Source of the DNA: Synechococcaceae bacterium Bin_79_3
GTDB taxonomy: Bacteria; Cyanobacteriota; Cyanobacteriia; PCC-6307; Cyanobiaceae
Reading direction: 5' to 3'
Length of the DNA stretch: 20,662 nt
NCBI GenBank assembly: GCA_009914645.1
Contig: VFLB01000291.1
Span: 1 to 20,662, forward strand
The notes beneath the pieces were generated by a model. That model saw only the letters and a program-made list of their open reading frames with translations, did not search any database and had not been told where the DNA came from. This document shows, piece after piece, positions 1 to 8,173 of this stretch (positions are counted from its first letter, which is position 1; each line of letters opens with the position of its first letter). A program made the position numbers and the translations under genes.

Positions 1-1
1 A

Positions 2-241
2 GTTGTTATTGAAACCGGCAGCGCTCAAGTTTTAGATGCTCAGATCAGTAAAGAAATAACTAAACCCGCTATCTCAATAGAAACTCCCAAACCGATAAGT
101 ACTCCTGCAGCTCCCATTACAATTCAGGAAACTAAAGCTATTAGCGAAACCACTAAAAGCAATGGAATTGAAGTAGAGGCAAAACGTTTAGCTGAATTCT
201 TCAATGGGGAAGTTGTATTAGCCGCAGATGACTTAGAATAA
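2..241 (+). CDS. dnaX: C-terminal fragment of probable DNA polymerase III gamma/tau subunit
   Basis: The reading frame is open from the left window edge to a TAA stop and gives 79 residues. Most of it is a low-complexity linker rich in Pro, Thr, Ser, Lys and Ile. It ends in a compact motif, RLAEFFNGEVV, followed by an acidic tail. A short FFNGE-type segment after a Pro/Thr-rich linker is what I recall at the end of cyanobacterial gamma/tau clamp-loader subunits. I also recall dnaX lying near the SpoIID, rpmI-rplT and thiG genes in picocyanobacteria. The ATPase domain lies outside the window, so the name rests on the tail and the context. The last 9 bases overlap the end of the convergent membrane-protein gene. 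It could be another protein with a similar tail. Confidence 0.55.
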   Translation, partial: VVIETGSAQVLDAQISKEITKPAISIETPKPISTPAAPITIQETKAISETTKSNGIEVEAKRLAEFFNGEVVLAADDLE

Positions 242-1213
242 ATTTAAATGACTTAAAAAATTAGCTGATGCCGGAGCTCCAAAGAACTGCCAAGGTACAA
301 ATAACATAGACAAAACCAAAACAGAAACAAGAGTAATTACAGGAAACATATTTTGCCTGAGTCGGCCAATTATAGCAAATGGGACAACAATAAATAATAT
401 CAGAAGTATATATGTTATGATCGATGCCCCATCAACTGGAGCTTGAGTAGCAGTAGTGTAAGAACCTCGATCAAGCCAAATAAATAGACATGCAAATCTA
501 TACAATGCCGCAGAGCAAAGCACTATAAAAGCTGAATAGGCATAATCGATATGCTGCGTGAATTTGCCATTAATCGCACTTATTATAGATGCAATCAAGC
601 AACCTGCAATAATAAGAGGAAGGGCAGCATAAGTTACCTGATTAAAAGGGGTCCTTAATACATATATTGAGCTTAGAATGCCTGATGCAACCATAATCGG
701 GAGCACAATAAAAGCAGTAAATGCACCAACTCGCCGATGGAATTGAATAGTGGCAACAGATCTACGTTTTTGCAACATCACAATCCACTGGAAAGTTATT
801 AAACCTGCCAGCAAAAGTGCGCTGGAAGCATGAACGGTTACCACCTGTTCAGAATTAACACCAATACCCAGCGGATAAACCATTCGCGACGGAACATAAT
901 AGTTTCCAACGCCCCAAGTACTGGTGAAATACCATTCCTTTATAGATGGTACAAAAATTGTATTTGCGTAGCCCGCAAATCCCATAAACGCAAGTAGGGC
1001 AGGATGAATATTGGTGCCTTCATGGTTGCCTGTCTGCCTCATTGCAACTAAAGCCAAAGGCATTATCACAAAACCAGCAAAACCAAACCAATGCCAAGGG
1101 CTTAGTGTTGGCGTTACCAAAAGCATCCAAACGTCTAAAATAACTAATCCCACATACAGATAAAGCGCTGATCGCCAGCTAATAAATTTACTCAGCGCGG
1201 AGGTGCTAGGCAT
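233..1213 (-). CDS. Multi-pass membrane protein, DUF2306-like, function unknown
   Basis: A 326-residue protein made mostly of hydrophobic segments (about eight): near residues 16-33, 41-58, 70-88, 127-147, 166-187, 195-215, 223-246 and 264-285, with another near the C-terminus. The middle carries a His in a helix start (VTVHASSALLLAG), a basic cytoplasmic-type loop (QKRRS) and then a QFHRRVG motif leading into the next helix. Paired His residues with an HR-x-G motif resemble DUF2306/DUF2231-type predicted membrane proteins, which may bind heme, but that is inference. It is the last gene of a minus-strand cassette, 73 bases after the preceding gene. Its 3' end overlaps the convergent dnaX-like gene by 9 bases. 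No terminator is evident there. Confidence 0.75.
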   Translation of the reverse strand: MPSTSALSKFISWRSALYLYVGLVILDVWMLLVTPTLSPWHWFGFAGFVIMPLALVAMRQTGNHEGTNIHPALLAFMGFAGYANTIFVPSIKEWYFTSTWGVGNYYVPSRMVYPLGIGVNSEQVVTVHASSALLLAGLITFQWIVMLQKRRSVATIQFHRRVGAFTAFIVLPIMVASGILSSIYVLRTPFNQVTYAALPLIIAGCLIASIISAINGKFTQHIDYAYSAFIVLCSAALYRFACLFIWLDRGSYTTATQAPVDGASIITYILLILFIVVPFAIIGRLRQNMFPVITLVSVLVLSMLFVPWQFFGAPASANFLSHLNLF

Positions 1214-1286
1214 TTGAAATCAAAATTCATTATTAATATGGAAACGATAAGCAAGGCGGGCATAAATTGAAACTAATTTTAATAAT

Positions 1287-1820
1287 TTATTTTGGTTCCA
1301 ACCTAAAGCGCGCATTCTGCCGTTTCAATTCAAAAAATACGATTTGATAGGGACGGCCAGGAATTATATTTATACTCAGCTTACCAAGGAAAAGATCTGG
1401 CTTAACCAAAACCACTTCATCCAAAAACAAACGAATCCACCATGTATTTGCTGAATTATTATAATTAATTTTAAATACTTGCAACTGGCGATCAGCTGAC
1501 GAAACTCCAACTGATGTATGGAACGGATACTTTGCTGATGCTTTACCATCTGACACAAAAATATTTACTCCGCTTTGATTTGCAGCATCAAAGCGCTTGC
1601 CCTGCCAGGGAGACCCAGAAAGCCCAGGAACATAACCGGAGTAGAATCCTTCTGGAGGAGAAATTGGAATTTTACCAGCTGCAAATAGTTTTTGCTGAGG
1701 AGAATTTTGTACCTGCCAAGAACGTAATTCAGCAATTACAAGCAATACAATTACAACTGCACCCAAGGCAGACGAAGCAATTAAAGCCAACCGTTTAAAA
1801 AGCATTGAATTAAGCCTCAT
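1287..1820 (-). CDS. Membrane-anchored protein of unknown function
   Basis: A 177-residue protein with one N-terminal hydrophobic segment (about residues 10-29) that is either an uncleaved signal anchor or a signal peptide. The rest is a soluble domain, presumably outside the cytoplasmic membrane. It contains an aromatic and Gly-rich stretch (GFYSGYVPGLSGSPWQGK at about residues 58-75) and then FDAANQSGVNIF. Near the C-terminus there is WWIRLFLDEVV followed by LGKLSINIIPGRPYQIVFFEL. I recall this pattern in an unnamed bacterial family, but I cannot name a function. The start overlaps the end of the upstream DUF998-like gene by 11 bases, which suggests translational coupling. All three genes of the cassette seem to act at the membrane. 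Confidence 0.7.
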   Translation of the reverse strand: MRLNSMLFKRLALIASSALGAVVIVLLVIAELRSWQVQNSPQQKLFAAGKIPISPPEGFYSGYVPGLSGSPWQGKRFDAANQSGVNIFVSDGKASAKYPFHTSVGVSSADRQLQVFKINYNNSANTWWIRLFLDEVVLVKPDLFLGKLSINIIPGRPYQIVFFELKRQNARFRLEPK

Positions 1821-2532
1821 TTGTTAAAAAATTTACTGGAGATGTTTTTACCAAAAAATATAATCCTATTAATGTAAACCACAGAAAAATTGAATAATTA
1901 CATAGCTTTTCCATTCCTCCAACGCCAAGCCCAAGAAAAAGACTTGGGATACTATTATAAAAACCTATCGTATACAATATATTTAAGATTAATAATACAG
2001 TGCCTATCCAAAAACTTAAAAGGCCAACTTTCCGATGCGCTATATTCCTTGTCAAGCAAATTCCAGTTAAAATAATTGCGAAAGATGCCCCATATGCATT
2101 TAAATAAGCGCCAGCTATATGTTTAATGATTCGCAAATTTTCTGGGTTAAGCCCCACCATGGCAATGCCAATGCCCGAGGCGATAAATAAGGCTGTTGGT
2201 ATTAAGCCCAGGGGTCCTGGCAGCAGGCTTGCGCGCAATAAGAGAGCACCTATTAATGTAGTAATGCCGAGCAACAAAAAGCTTGCATTCATCCAATGAT
2301 GCTCCGGAGAGCATACGTATCGAGACGCATTGTGAATATTAGCTGGCATGATTCCACATGCCGTGTTGCCAAGGTCGCTAATAAAATTAAGAAAAGGGTT
2401 ATAGGGCTTAGGCCAATTGCTCGCCACCCACCATTGCACAAAAAAGCATTGAAGCGAACTAATCCAAGCGATTGAGCCAAACCTTATGGCAATCCTGGAA
2501 CCGCTAAGCCCACATGTGTAGTTTTTGACCAT
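1810..2532 (-). CDS. DUF998 family integral membrane protein
   Basis: A 240-residue protein with six to seven predicted membrane segments. The first extracytoplasmic loop carries the signature YNPFLNFISDLGNTACG, followed by RYVCSPEHHWMN and a Gly-rich helix. The N-x-ISDLG-x-T-x-C and YVCSP-x-H-x-x-MN motifs are typical of DUF998 (PF06197), a family without an established function. The start codon lies 49 bases inside the 3' end of the glycosyltransferase gene in another frame, and no later ATG would keep the first membrane segment. The 3' end overlaps the next gene by 11 bases. The gene is therefore probably cotranscribed with the glycosyltransferase. It is AT-richer than the SpoIID gene upstream. 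Confidence 0.8.
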   Translation of the reverse strand: MVKNYTCGLSGSRIAIRFGSIAWISSLQCFFVQWWVASNWPKPYNPFLNFISDLGNTACGIMPANIHNASRYVCSPEHHWMNASFLLLGITTLIGALLLRASLLPGPLGLIPTALFIASGIGIAMVGLNPENLRIIKHIAGAYLNAYGASFAIILTGICLTRNIAHRKVGLLSFWIGTVLLILNILYTIGFYNSIPSLFLGLGVGGMEKLCNYSIFLWFTLIGLYFLVKTSPVNFLTNEA

Positions 2533-3854
2533 ATCAAACGTTTTGGTTTTAAGGCCATTCGCAAACTAACCCAAGGTATTACTAAAAACCAATGCATTAA
2601 ATATGTATTTGCCATTAATAAAGTTAAACCTGTGCTACTTGGCAATGCCGGCCCATCACTAAAGTGCTTACCAGCTTGCCGTAAAGCAAAAGCGCTGAGG
2701 CTTAACGTTGAAATCGAGAGAGGCCAAAGCAAAGGCAATTGGCGCCAAACTACTGCTGCAAATAAATCACCATAAATTGCAACTGGCAACATATATTGCA
2801 AAACAAAAAATACAAACAAGTCAATTTTTTGGCCAAGGCTCAACTTGGCCGATATCAAAGCAGGCCAGTAATCGAGATAACGCTGCAGCCCCCCCTCTGC
2901 CCAGCGCTGCCGTTGACGCAACAATGCACCCCAGCGGGTAACGGGCTCTTCTTGCACGGGTGGATTCCAAACCACACCGATCGCTTCGCCTGCAAGTAAT
3001 AAACGAAAACTCAAATCAAGATCGTCGGTAACTGTGTCTTCATTAAATCCACCGCAAGCCAGCAGCACTTCACGCCGCAACAACTCACCATTGCCACGCA
3101 GTTCACCAATGCCACCAGATGCAATCCGCCCTTCCTGGATCACCGCATCAAAAGCCATTTCCAATGCTTGAGAACGGGTAAGCCAACTTGAATCAGCTTG
3201 CTCCACTGCTTTGCGCAGCTGCAAGGCTCCCCATTGGCGCAGCTTTAAATGCGGCGCTAGCCGCAAGAGCAGGTTGGGATCAAAACTGGCGTCAGCGTCT
3301 AACACCATTAACCACTCCCCTTGCAACTGGGGTAGAAGAGCATTTAAGGCCGCACTTTTACCGCCACCAGCATCACGAGGCCTACGCCTTACCTCTAAAA
3401 AGGTGAATTGTTCCGCAAGTTTCTCAAGAATTTGAGGCGTACGATCCAGGCTGCCATCATCCATCACCCAAAGGCTTAGTAATTCTTTGGGGTAATCAAG
3501 ATCTGCCACAGCCTGCACTAATCGAGTAATAACAGCTTCTTCATCCCTAGCGGCCACCAATACATCCACTCTTGGCAATGGATCGTTAGCTACGGCTTTA
3601 CTGGTTAGAGCTTCATCAACTAACGCGTTAAAAGGTGTCTCGATTTGATGGCGGGGGCTGAGCATGCTGCGCAGGCTGTAGCCACCAAATAGCAGTGCCG
3701 CACCCAACGCAGGAAATAAACCTCTGATGGGCCCCAGCAAATGGGGCATAGCACCCGCCCCTAAGCAGGCAACTAAAAAAATAAATGCTTTACGCCGGCG
3801 CCCCTCTGGCCAATAGGGAAAAGCGGAATCGCCTTCAACCATGGCGTTCCCCAA
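2484..3854 (-). CDS. mgdA: Family 2 glycosyltransferase, probable monoglucosyldiacylglycerol synthase (Sll1377 type)
   Basis: A 456-residue membrane glycosyltransferase. Two hydrophobic segments (about 23-40 and 45-61) precede a GT2 domain with VMDDGS (Asp132, Asp133), DADA (Asp186, Asp188), GGIGELRGNGE (248-257), TDDLDLSFR (276-284) and QRQRW (314-318). At least three membrane segments follow. The combination AGGGKSAALN, GGIGELRGNG and the late VQEE...QRQRWAEGG matches Synechocystis Sll1377 as I remember it. Sll1377 transfers glucose from UDP-glucose to diacylglycerol; the product is then epimerised to MGDG, the main thylakoid lipid. Two Met codons lie close together at the start (residues 1 and 5). 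The gene starts 23 bases after the SpoIID gene, so the two are likely in one transcript. The alternative is another processive-type GT2. Confidence 0.82.
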   Translation of the reverse strand: MGNAMVEGDSAFPYWPEGRRRKAFIFLVACLGAGAMPHLLGPIRGLFPALGAALLFGGYSLRSMLSPRHQIETPFNALVDEALTSKAVANDPLPRVDVLVAARDEEAVITRLVQAVADLDYPKELLSLWVMDDGSLDRTPQILEKLAEQFTFLEVRRRPRDAGGGKSAALNALLPQLQGEWLMVLDADASFDPNLLLRLAPHLKLRQWGALQLRKAVEQADSSWLTRSQALEMAFDAVIQEGRIASGGIGELRGNGELLRREVLLACGGFNEDTVTDDLDLSFRLLLAGEAIGVVWNPPVQEEPVTRWGALLRQRQRWAEGGLQRYLDYWPALISAKLSLGQKIDLFVFFVLQYMLPVAIYGDLFAAVVWRQLPLLWPLSISTLSLSAFALRQAGKHFSDGPALPSSTGLTLLMANTYLMHWFLVIPWVSLRMALKPKRLIWSKTTHVGLAVPGLP

Positions 3855-3877
3855 GTGCTCAAACTTTAAGGGAATAA

Positions 3878-5377
3878 CTACTTCGAGAGGGTTTTTAATT
3901 TTTCCAGTTTTGTTCCAGGGAAGTAGTACTTCAAAATTTGGCTGCTGCTCCAGCCCTTTTGAGCTAATTCAATGGCACCCGCTTGGGAAAGCCCCACACC
4001 ATGGCCAAATCCAGCGCCATCAAATCGCCAAACCCCAGGCTGCTCTTTCACCACTACAAACAAAGTGCTGGGCAATTGGCGCAGACGCCTGCGGATTTGA
4101 TCCCTGCGCAAATTCAAAGAAGCCGCACTGCCTTGCAGTTGCAAATTCAACACCCTTCCACTGGGGCCTCGCTGTTCAACTACAAAATCTTGAACGCTGC
4201 CCAATCCTTCTGCCGCAGCTATTGCAGCCAAATCCTGGCTGGTGATCCGCCGCTGCCAGCGATGGCGAGGATGGGCTTGGCCATGGAGATTGCCGCCATC
4301 TTCCAGCAATTTATTGAGCCCAACCCCTGCCACGATTGGCAAGGGAAAACGGTTTTTTTCGGTGGCGGGGCCATCCACCTGTGGGCGCAGATAAGGCAAG
4401 GGGCCCCCGCCCCAACCCTCATCAAAACCAGCAGAAACACCACCATTGGAGGCGCTATAGACGCCGTGAACCGGCTTGCCTTGCCAAGTAAGCAATAAAC
4501 CCTTGCTGGCTGCTAATGCCGCCCGCAAGGAACTACCGGTTTGGCTGGGATCGCCATAAACCTGGCACTGGCTATCAGCGCACAGGTGATAACCATCCAC
4601 CTGAAAGCGTTGTTGATTAGCAAGGGCCCAGGTGCGAGCAAGCACTGCTTGCGCTGCTTGCGCTGCAGCGGGAGCCGAAGCGCCAATTTCATGGGGCACC
4701 ACCCCCTGTAGATAAATTTCTAAAGGCACCTGCTCCACCAAAGTCCAGGTGCCATAGGCGTCTGCCTGCAAACGGAACGGACCGCCATAAGTTCCCCCTT
4801 TCCAAAACAAGCCATTGCTTGCTTTTATTGTTATCGGCCCATCAAGATTTATTACCTTGCCCGCTTGCTTTAGCTGAGCTCGCCAGCGCTGCTGATGGTT
4901 AAAACGCTCCAACCGTGACGCCCGCTCCGGCAAAGGGTTCGCCAGTGGCGCCCACACCTCCCAATCCAGGGGCCTAGCTAGCACTGGCTTGGCCCCTCTA
5001 AGTCGCCAAAGGCGGGCCTCCTCGGCCGCTGATTCGTAGCTGGGGAATGGTCCCAACACGCGGCGCTCCAGCAGCAAAGGTTCGGGCAACGGCTCGCGTA
5101 GCCACTGGATTTCAAAGCTCTGGCCCCTGCGCTCCACCCCGCGGCCATCCCTCAACGTGAGTAATCCAGCTGCTGCCTTCAGCTCTAAGGAATTAGGGGC
5201 TGCTGTTCCTGCTGGTAAACGATCCGCAAGGGCCACCCACACCAGCGGATTGTTGCCCGCAATCGCAGGGGGGCTCTTAGTGGGCCAATGCATTGGCAGA
5301 TCCGCCGCCTGTAGGCCTGTGCGGCAGCCAGCCAGCAAAGCAAAGGGAATAAGCAACCCAATCAAAAGTTGGCGCAC
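3878..5377 (-). CDS. SpoIID/LytB domain lipoprotein, putative peptidoglycan-processing protein
   Basis: A 499-residue protein with a lipoprotein signal (hydrophobic stretch and lipobox LLAGC, Cys18). After an N-terminal region of about 170 residues come the SpoIID motifs in order: [12 protein letters not shown] (221-232; Glu230 aligns with the catalytic Glu of SpoIID lytic transglycosylases), [25 protein letters not shown] (263-276), SASNGG (308-313), [13 protein letters not shown] (456-468) and YYFPGT near the end. In sporulating bacteria SpoIID cuts denuded glycan strands. In cyanobacteria the role is unproven and is probably in septal or cell-wall turnover. The gene is divergent from rpmI, with about 60 bases between the starts, and heads the minus-strand block containing mgdA. 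Confidence 0.88.
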   Translation of the reverse strand: MRQLLIGLLIPFALLAGCRTGLQAADLPMHWPTKSPPAIAGNNPLVWVALADRLPAGTAAPNSLELKAAAGLLTLRDGRGVERRGQSFEIQWLREPLPEPLLLERRVLGPFPSYESAAEEARLWRLRGAKPVLARPLDWEVWAPLANPLPERASRLERFNHQQRWRAQLKQAGKVINLDGPITIKASNGLFWKGGTYGGPFRLQADAYGTWTLVEQVPLEIYLQGVVPHEIGASAPAAAQAAQAVLARTWALANQQRFQVDGYHLCADSQCQVYGDPSQTGSSLRAALAASKGLLLTWQGKPVHGVYSASNGGVSAGFDEGWGGGPLPYLRPQVDGPATEKNRFPLPIVAGVGLNKLLEDGGNLHGQAHPRHRWQRRITSQDLAAIAAAEGLGSVQDFVVEQRGPSGRVLNLQLQGSAASLNLRRDQIRRRLRQLPSTLFVVVKEQPGVWRFDGAGFGHGVGLSQAGAIELAQKGWSSSQILKYYFPGTKLEKLKTLSK

Positions 5378-5426
5378 GCAGCTTGGCGAAATGGAGGTTG
5401 AGAGGTTAGCTTGGTTGTTTGCGCGC

Positions 5427-5433
5427 TATACAT
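5427..5433 (+). promoter_or_regulatory. Possible -10 element of the rpmI promoter
   Basis: TATACAT lies in the short divergent gap between the SpoIID gene and rpmI and resembles a -10 hexamer. A weak -35-like TTAGCT sits 15 bases upstream (5406-5411). If this is the true -10, transcription would start at about the ATG itself and give a leaderless message, consistent with the missing Shine-Dalgarno sequence. The evidence is only the motif and its placement. Confidence 0.3.
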
Positions 5434-5438
5434 TAGAA

Positions 5439-5639
5439 ATGCCTAAGCTAAAAACCCGCCGGGCCGCCGCCAAGCGTTTCCGTAAAACGGGCAGCGGCAA
5501 ATTCATGCGTCGTCATGCGTTTCACAACCACCTGTTAGACCATAAAAGCCCTAAACGCAAACGCTTTTTGGGCACCATGGCAGTGGTGGATGAAACCGAT
5601 CACGATCGCGTAAGCCGCATGCTTCCTTACGCCAGCTAA
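5439..5639 (+). CDS. rpmI: 50S ribosomal protein L35
   Basis: A 66-residue, very basic protein starting [14 protein letters not shown] and containing [12 protein letters not shown] and an acidic-to-basic end, as in bacterial L35. The frame is open further upstream to 5157, but that extension runs antisense through the SpoIID gene and does not look like protein; the standard MPKLK start at 5439 is clear. No Shine-Dalgarno sequence is visible before this ATG. rplT follows 47 bases later, the usual rpmI-rplT pairing. infC, which precedes this pair in many bacteria, is absent here. Confidence 0.96.
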   Translation: MPKLKTRRAAAKRFRKTGSGKFMRRHAFHNHLLDHKSPKRKRFLGTMAVVDETDHDRVSRMLPYAS

Positions 5640-5686
5640 TTGCCGGCTGCTTCAATTTTCTACTCATTTGCACTAATTTTTGAGCC

Positions 5687-6034
5687 ATGACCCGCGTTAA
5701 GAGGGGCAATGTTGCCCGTAAACGTCGTAACAAGATCCTTCGCCTAGCTCGCGGTTTCCGCGGCGGTAATGGCACGTTGTTCCGCACCGCTAACCAGCGG
5801 GTGATGAAGGCCCTTTGCAATGCATATCGCGACCGTCGCCGCCGTAAGCGCGATTTCAGGCGTCTTTGGATTGCTCGCATCAATGCTGCTGCCCGGATGA
5901 ATGGCTTGAGCTACAGCCGCTTTATGGGTGGCCTTAAAAAGGCGGATGTGCGCATCAATCGCAAGATGCTTTCCCAAATTGCAATCCTCGATCCATCCAG
6001 TTTTGAATCGGTGGTGGGTGCCGTTAAAGCCTGA
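5687..6034 (+). CDS. rplT: 50S ribosomal protein L20
   Basis: A 115-residue basic protein with the L20 landmarks [25 protein letters not shown], the Arg/Lys-rich [15 protein letters not shown] segment, [13 protein letters not shown] and a C-terminal globular part ([11 protein letters not shown]). Length is typical. L20 binds 23S rRNA early in large-subunit assembly. In other bacteria L20 also represses its own operon through the rpmI leader; no leader structure is visible here. It follows rpmI by 47 bases and precedes the ycf37-like gene by 30 bases, so the three may share a transcript. Confidence 0.97.
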   Translation: MTRVKRGNVARKRRNKILRLARGFRGGNGTLFRTANQRVMKALCNAYRDRRRRKRDFRRLWIARINAAARMNGLSYSRFMGGLKKADVRINRKMLSQIAILDPSSFESVVGAVKA

Positions 6035-6064
6035 ACCTTTTAAGCCCCAATCGCTGGTAGCCGC

Positions 6065-6598
6065 ATGGATATAACCCTGCCCCAGGCATATCTGCTGGGG
6101 CTGATAGCACTGCTTGGCGTTGTTGCAGTTGTAGTAGGTAGGCAGGTATTCAGGGTGCGCCGCGATGAAGCAAGGCTGGCAAAACTCGAACTTCAGTGCA
6201 ACGGCACAAAAGTAGAAGCGGCAAGCCTTTACGAATTGGGATCCGTGCAGCTAGATAAACGTCTATTCGCTCAAGCTGTTACCACATTAAAAAAAGCTGT
6301 TAAACAACTTGATAACGAACCGGCCGAAGCACAAGCTTTAGTGCAAAATGCGCTTGGTTTTTCTTTAGCAGCACAGCAAAATCACAACGATGCTATTCGC
6401 CATTATCGGCTTGCCTTAAGAGCGAAAGCTGATTACCCCGTAGCTCTTAATAACATGGCCTTTTCGCTTGAAAAATTGCAAAAAACGGAAGATGCTGTCA
6501 ATGCATATGTACAAGTATTAAATTTAGAGCCCACCAATAATACTGCGCTTAAACGTTTGAAATTATTAAAACCAGAAGCTATACCAATTATTACTTAA
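6065..6598 (+). CDS. ycf37: TPR protein, Ycf37-like photosystem I assembly factor
   Basis: A 177-residue protein with an N-terminal membrane anchor (about residues 8-26: LLGLIALLGVVAVVVG), a basic QVFRVRRDEARL stretch and then about three tetratricopeptide repeats from residue 50 on. One repeat reads ALVQNALGFSLAAQQNHNDA and another YPVALNNMAFSLEKLQKTED. Length, the single anchor followed by three TPRs, and the QIFR-x-RR-like junction match Synechocystis Slr0171/Ycf37, which helps assemble or stabilise photosystem I at thylakoids. It lies downstream of rplT in the same direction. After about residue 60 the codons become clearly AT-richer than in rplT. A generic TPR protein is the alternative. 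The stop lies 4 bases from the end of the convergent gene. Confidence 0.72.
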   Translation: MDITLPQAYLLGLIALLGVVAVVVGRQVFRVRRDEARLAKLELQCNGTKVEAASLYELGSVQLDKRLFAQAVTTLKKAVKQLDNEPAEAQALVQNALGFSLAAQQNHNDAIRHYRLALRAKADYPVALNNMAFSLEKLQKTEDAVNAYVQVLNLEPTNNTALKRLKLLKPEAIPIIT

Positions 6599-6602
6599 AT
6601 TA

Positions 6603-7166
6603 CTACCAAAGGCCTCGAACTGCAGGAGCTTGGGTACTAGTTAAAACTGGTGCCAACTCAAGAATCGCCCCAGCACTTGTTAATCTTGATCCTTCCCAGC
6701 TGCTTAATTTCAACATTTCCAAACCTTGAAATTCTCCGCCAGCTTCCAAGCCCACCGGAAGCTTATCTCCAAGTAACAACATTGCCATTTGATCGCTTTT
6801 TGTATTGATATTCGCCTGAATCGGTACTGCTTGCCCCGCCAATGTAAGCATTCCAAATATATCTAAATTCTGGCCAATAGCCACCATACGATTAATATTT
6901 AGTTCGGCAGAAACAGAACGGGGAGCATTTTTTGTGCTCAGCGCACCGCGCCATAACCTCGGCATCGTGCCCGCTAAATATTGGGCGCGCGCTTCTGGAT
7001 CAAAACTTTCCACTTGAATGCGCTCTGCATTAAGTGGATCCAGCGGCTCAACCATTAACGGGCCAATTGCGCCCTGGGATGGTGGAGTGAAAGGCACAAA
7101 AGCCGGTGGTGTTACCGCCACAAGAGGCAAGCTAAGTAATAAAGAAATCACAGGGCAGCTCTGCAA
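6603..7166 (-). CDS. Probable exported protein of unknown function
   Basis: The frame is open up to an ATG at 7253, but the first 29 codons look non-coding and would fill nearly all of the promoter space of the divergent thiG. I favour an internal start: TTG at 7166, with GTG at 7151 or TTG at 7205 also possible. From there the protein begins with a hydrophobic signal-like stretch (VISLLLSLPLVAVTPP), then a Pro-rich segment and a domain of about 150 residues. The domain has Leu/Ile-Asn-rich strands (NINRMVAIGQNLDIFGML) and a repeated Gly-Leu-Glu pattern, probably a beta-rich periplasmic fold. I do not recognise the family. The gene converges on ycf37 with a 4-base gap. Confidence 0.65.
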   Translation of the reverse strand: MQSCPVISLLLSLPLVAVTPPAFVPFTPPSQGAIGPLMVEPLDPLNAERIQVESFDPEARAQYLAGTMPRLWRGALSTKNAPRSVSAELNINRMVAIGQNLDIFGMLTLAGQAVPIQANINTKSDQMAMLLLGDKLPVGLEAGGEFQGLEMLKLSSWEGSRLTSAGAILELAPVLTSTQAPAVRGLW

Positions 7167-7262
7167 ATGGTGCTCTTTTGTAACCGTAGGAGTTTGGCAG
7201 CGCAAAATGGGCAATGGCCCGCCAGCTCTTGATCCGTTCTGCCCGCAGCCCATGATTAAGCG

Positions 7263-8081
7263 ATGAACAACTTAATAAACCAAGCCGATCCCAAACCCCT
7301 AGTGATTGCCGGCCGCCATTTCAAGAGTCGCTTAATTACTGGCACTGGCAAATACCCAAACATCGAAGCCTTGCAACAAAGCATCGCGATGAGTGGTTGC
7401 GAAATCGTTACCGTTGCCGTGAGGCGGGTACAAAGCAATGCCCAAGGCCATGGCGGCCTGATGGAAGCCATTGATTGGTCGAAAATTTGGATGTTGCCCA
7501 ACACCGCTGGTTGTGCCACCGCCGCAGAAGCAATTCGGGTTGCTCATCTAGGCCGTGAACTAGCAGCACTAGCAGGCCAAACAGATAACAATTTTGTAAA
7601 ACTTGAAGTGATCCCCCCAGGGCCCCATCTACTGCCAGATCCAATCGGCACTTTGGAAGCGGCTGAAACCCTTGTAAATGAGGGTTTCGCGGTTTTGCCT
7701 TATATCCACGCTGATCCTGTGCTGGCGCAACGGCTTGAACAGGTGGGTTGCGTAACAGTGATGCCCCTTGCCTCCCCAATCGGCAGCGGCCAAGGCCTCA
7801 CAAACCTTGAAAACATCCGATTAATCATCGAAGCAGCCCAGGTGCCGGTGGTGGTAGATGCCGGCATCCGCATGCCCAGCGAGGCCGCCCAGGCGATGGA
7901 GATAGGGGCTGATGCCCTTTTGATCAATAGCGCTATTGCCCTCAGCATTAACCCCGCTCGCATGGCTCAAGCCATGGCTTTAGCCACCAAAGCAGGCCGA
8001 GAAGCACTGCTAGCTGGTGCGATGCCAAGGCGCATCCAAGCCAGCGCCAGCTCTCCAAAAACAGGCTTAGTGGGCAGTTGA
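7263..8081 (+). CDS. thiG: Thiazole synthase
   Basis: A 272-residue TIM-barrel enzyme. With ThiS-thiocarboxylate, dehydroglycine and 1-deoxy-D-xylulose 5-phosphate it forms the thiazole phosphate of thiamine. Motifs are [31 protein letters not shown] (77-84), FVKLEVI (Lys113 is the expected Schiff-base residue), [14 protein letters not shown] and the phosphate-binding [23 protein letters not shown] region. One oddity is residue 202: most ThiG proteins I know have Gly after DAGI, whereas this one has Arg (codon CGC, clear in the sequence). It is the first gene of a plus-strand run continuing with sqdB and sqdX. No Shine-Dalgarno sequence is obvious. Confidence 0.95.
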   Translation: MNNLINQADPKPLVIAGRHFKSRLITGTGKYPNIEALQQSIAMSGCEIVTVAVRRVQSNAQGHGGLMEAIDWSKIWMLPNTAGCATAAEAIRVAHLGRELAALAGQTDNNFVKLEVIPPGPHLLPDPIGTLEAAETLVNEGFAVLPYIHADPVLAQRLEQVGCVTVMPLASPIGSGQGLTNLENIRLIIEAAQVPVVVDAGIRMPSEAAQAMEIGADALLINSAIALSINPARMAQAMALATKAGREALLAGAMPRRIQASASSPKTGLVGS

Positions 8082-8142
8082 TCAGCCCAAATTTTGGGGT
8101 GTTGCAGGTGCCACCCGGATCCCTGTAGTAGCTTGCGTTGAT

Positions 8143-8155
8143 GGAGCCGGGCTCC
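8143..8155. repeat. Perfect 13-base palindrome in the sqdB leader
   Basis: GGAGCC-G-GGCTCC is a perfect inverted repeat lying 18 bases before the sqdB start codon. As RNA it can form a 4-bp GGAG/CTCC stem with a 5-base loop; as DNA it could be an operator. The stem includes a GGAG, but the working ribosome site is the separate AGGAG nearer the start. The function is inference only. Confidence 0.35.
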
Positions 8156-8162
8156 AATCGAC

Positions 8163-8168
8163 AGGAGA
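8163..8168 (+). promoter_or_regulatory. Ribosome binding site that fixes the sqdB GTG start
   Basis: AGGAGA lies 5 bases before the GTG at 8174. It is one of the few good Shine-Dalgarno sequences in the window, and it supports GTG 8174 over the ATG at 8138 as the true start. Confidence 0.75.
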
Positions 8169-8173
8169 CATTC

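Noticed and set aside
5157..5438. N-terminal extension of the rpmI frame
   Set aside because: It runs antisense to the SpoIID gene, lacks protein-like character, and L35 canonically begins MPKLK at 5439.
7167..7253. ATG at 7253 as the start of the exported hypothetical protein
   Set aside because: The added residues look random, would place 29 residues before the signal-like stretch and would leave no room for the divergent thiG promoter. Not excluded outright.
8138..8173. ATG at 8138 as the sqdB start
   Set aside because: The extra 12 residues precede the Rossmann strand that normally opens SqdB, the segment contains the palindrome, and GTG 8174 has a well-spaced AGGAGA.
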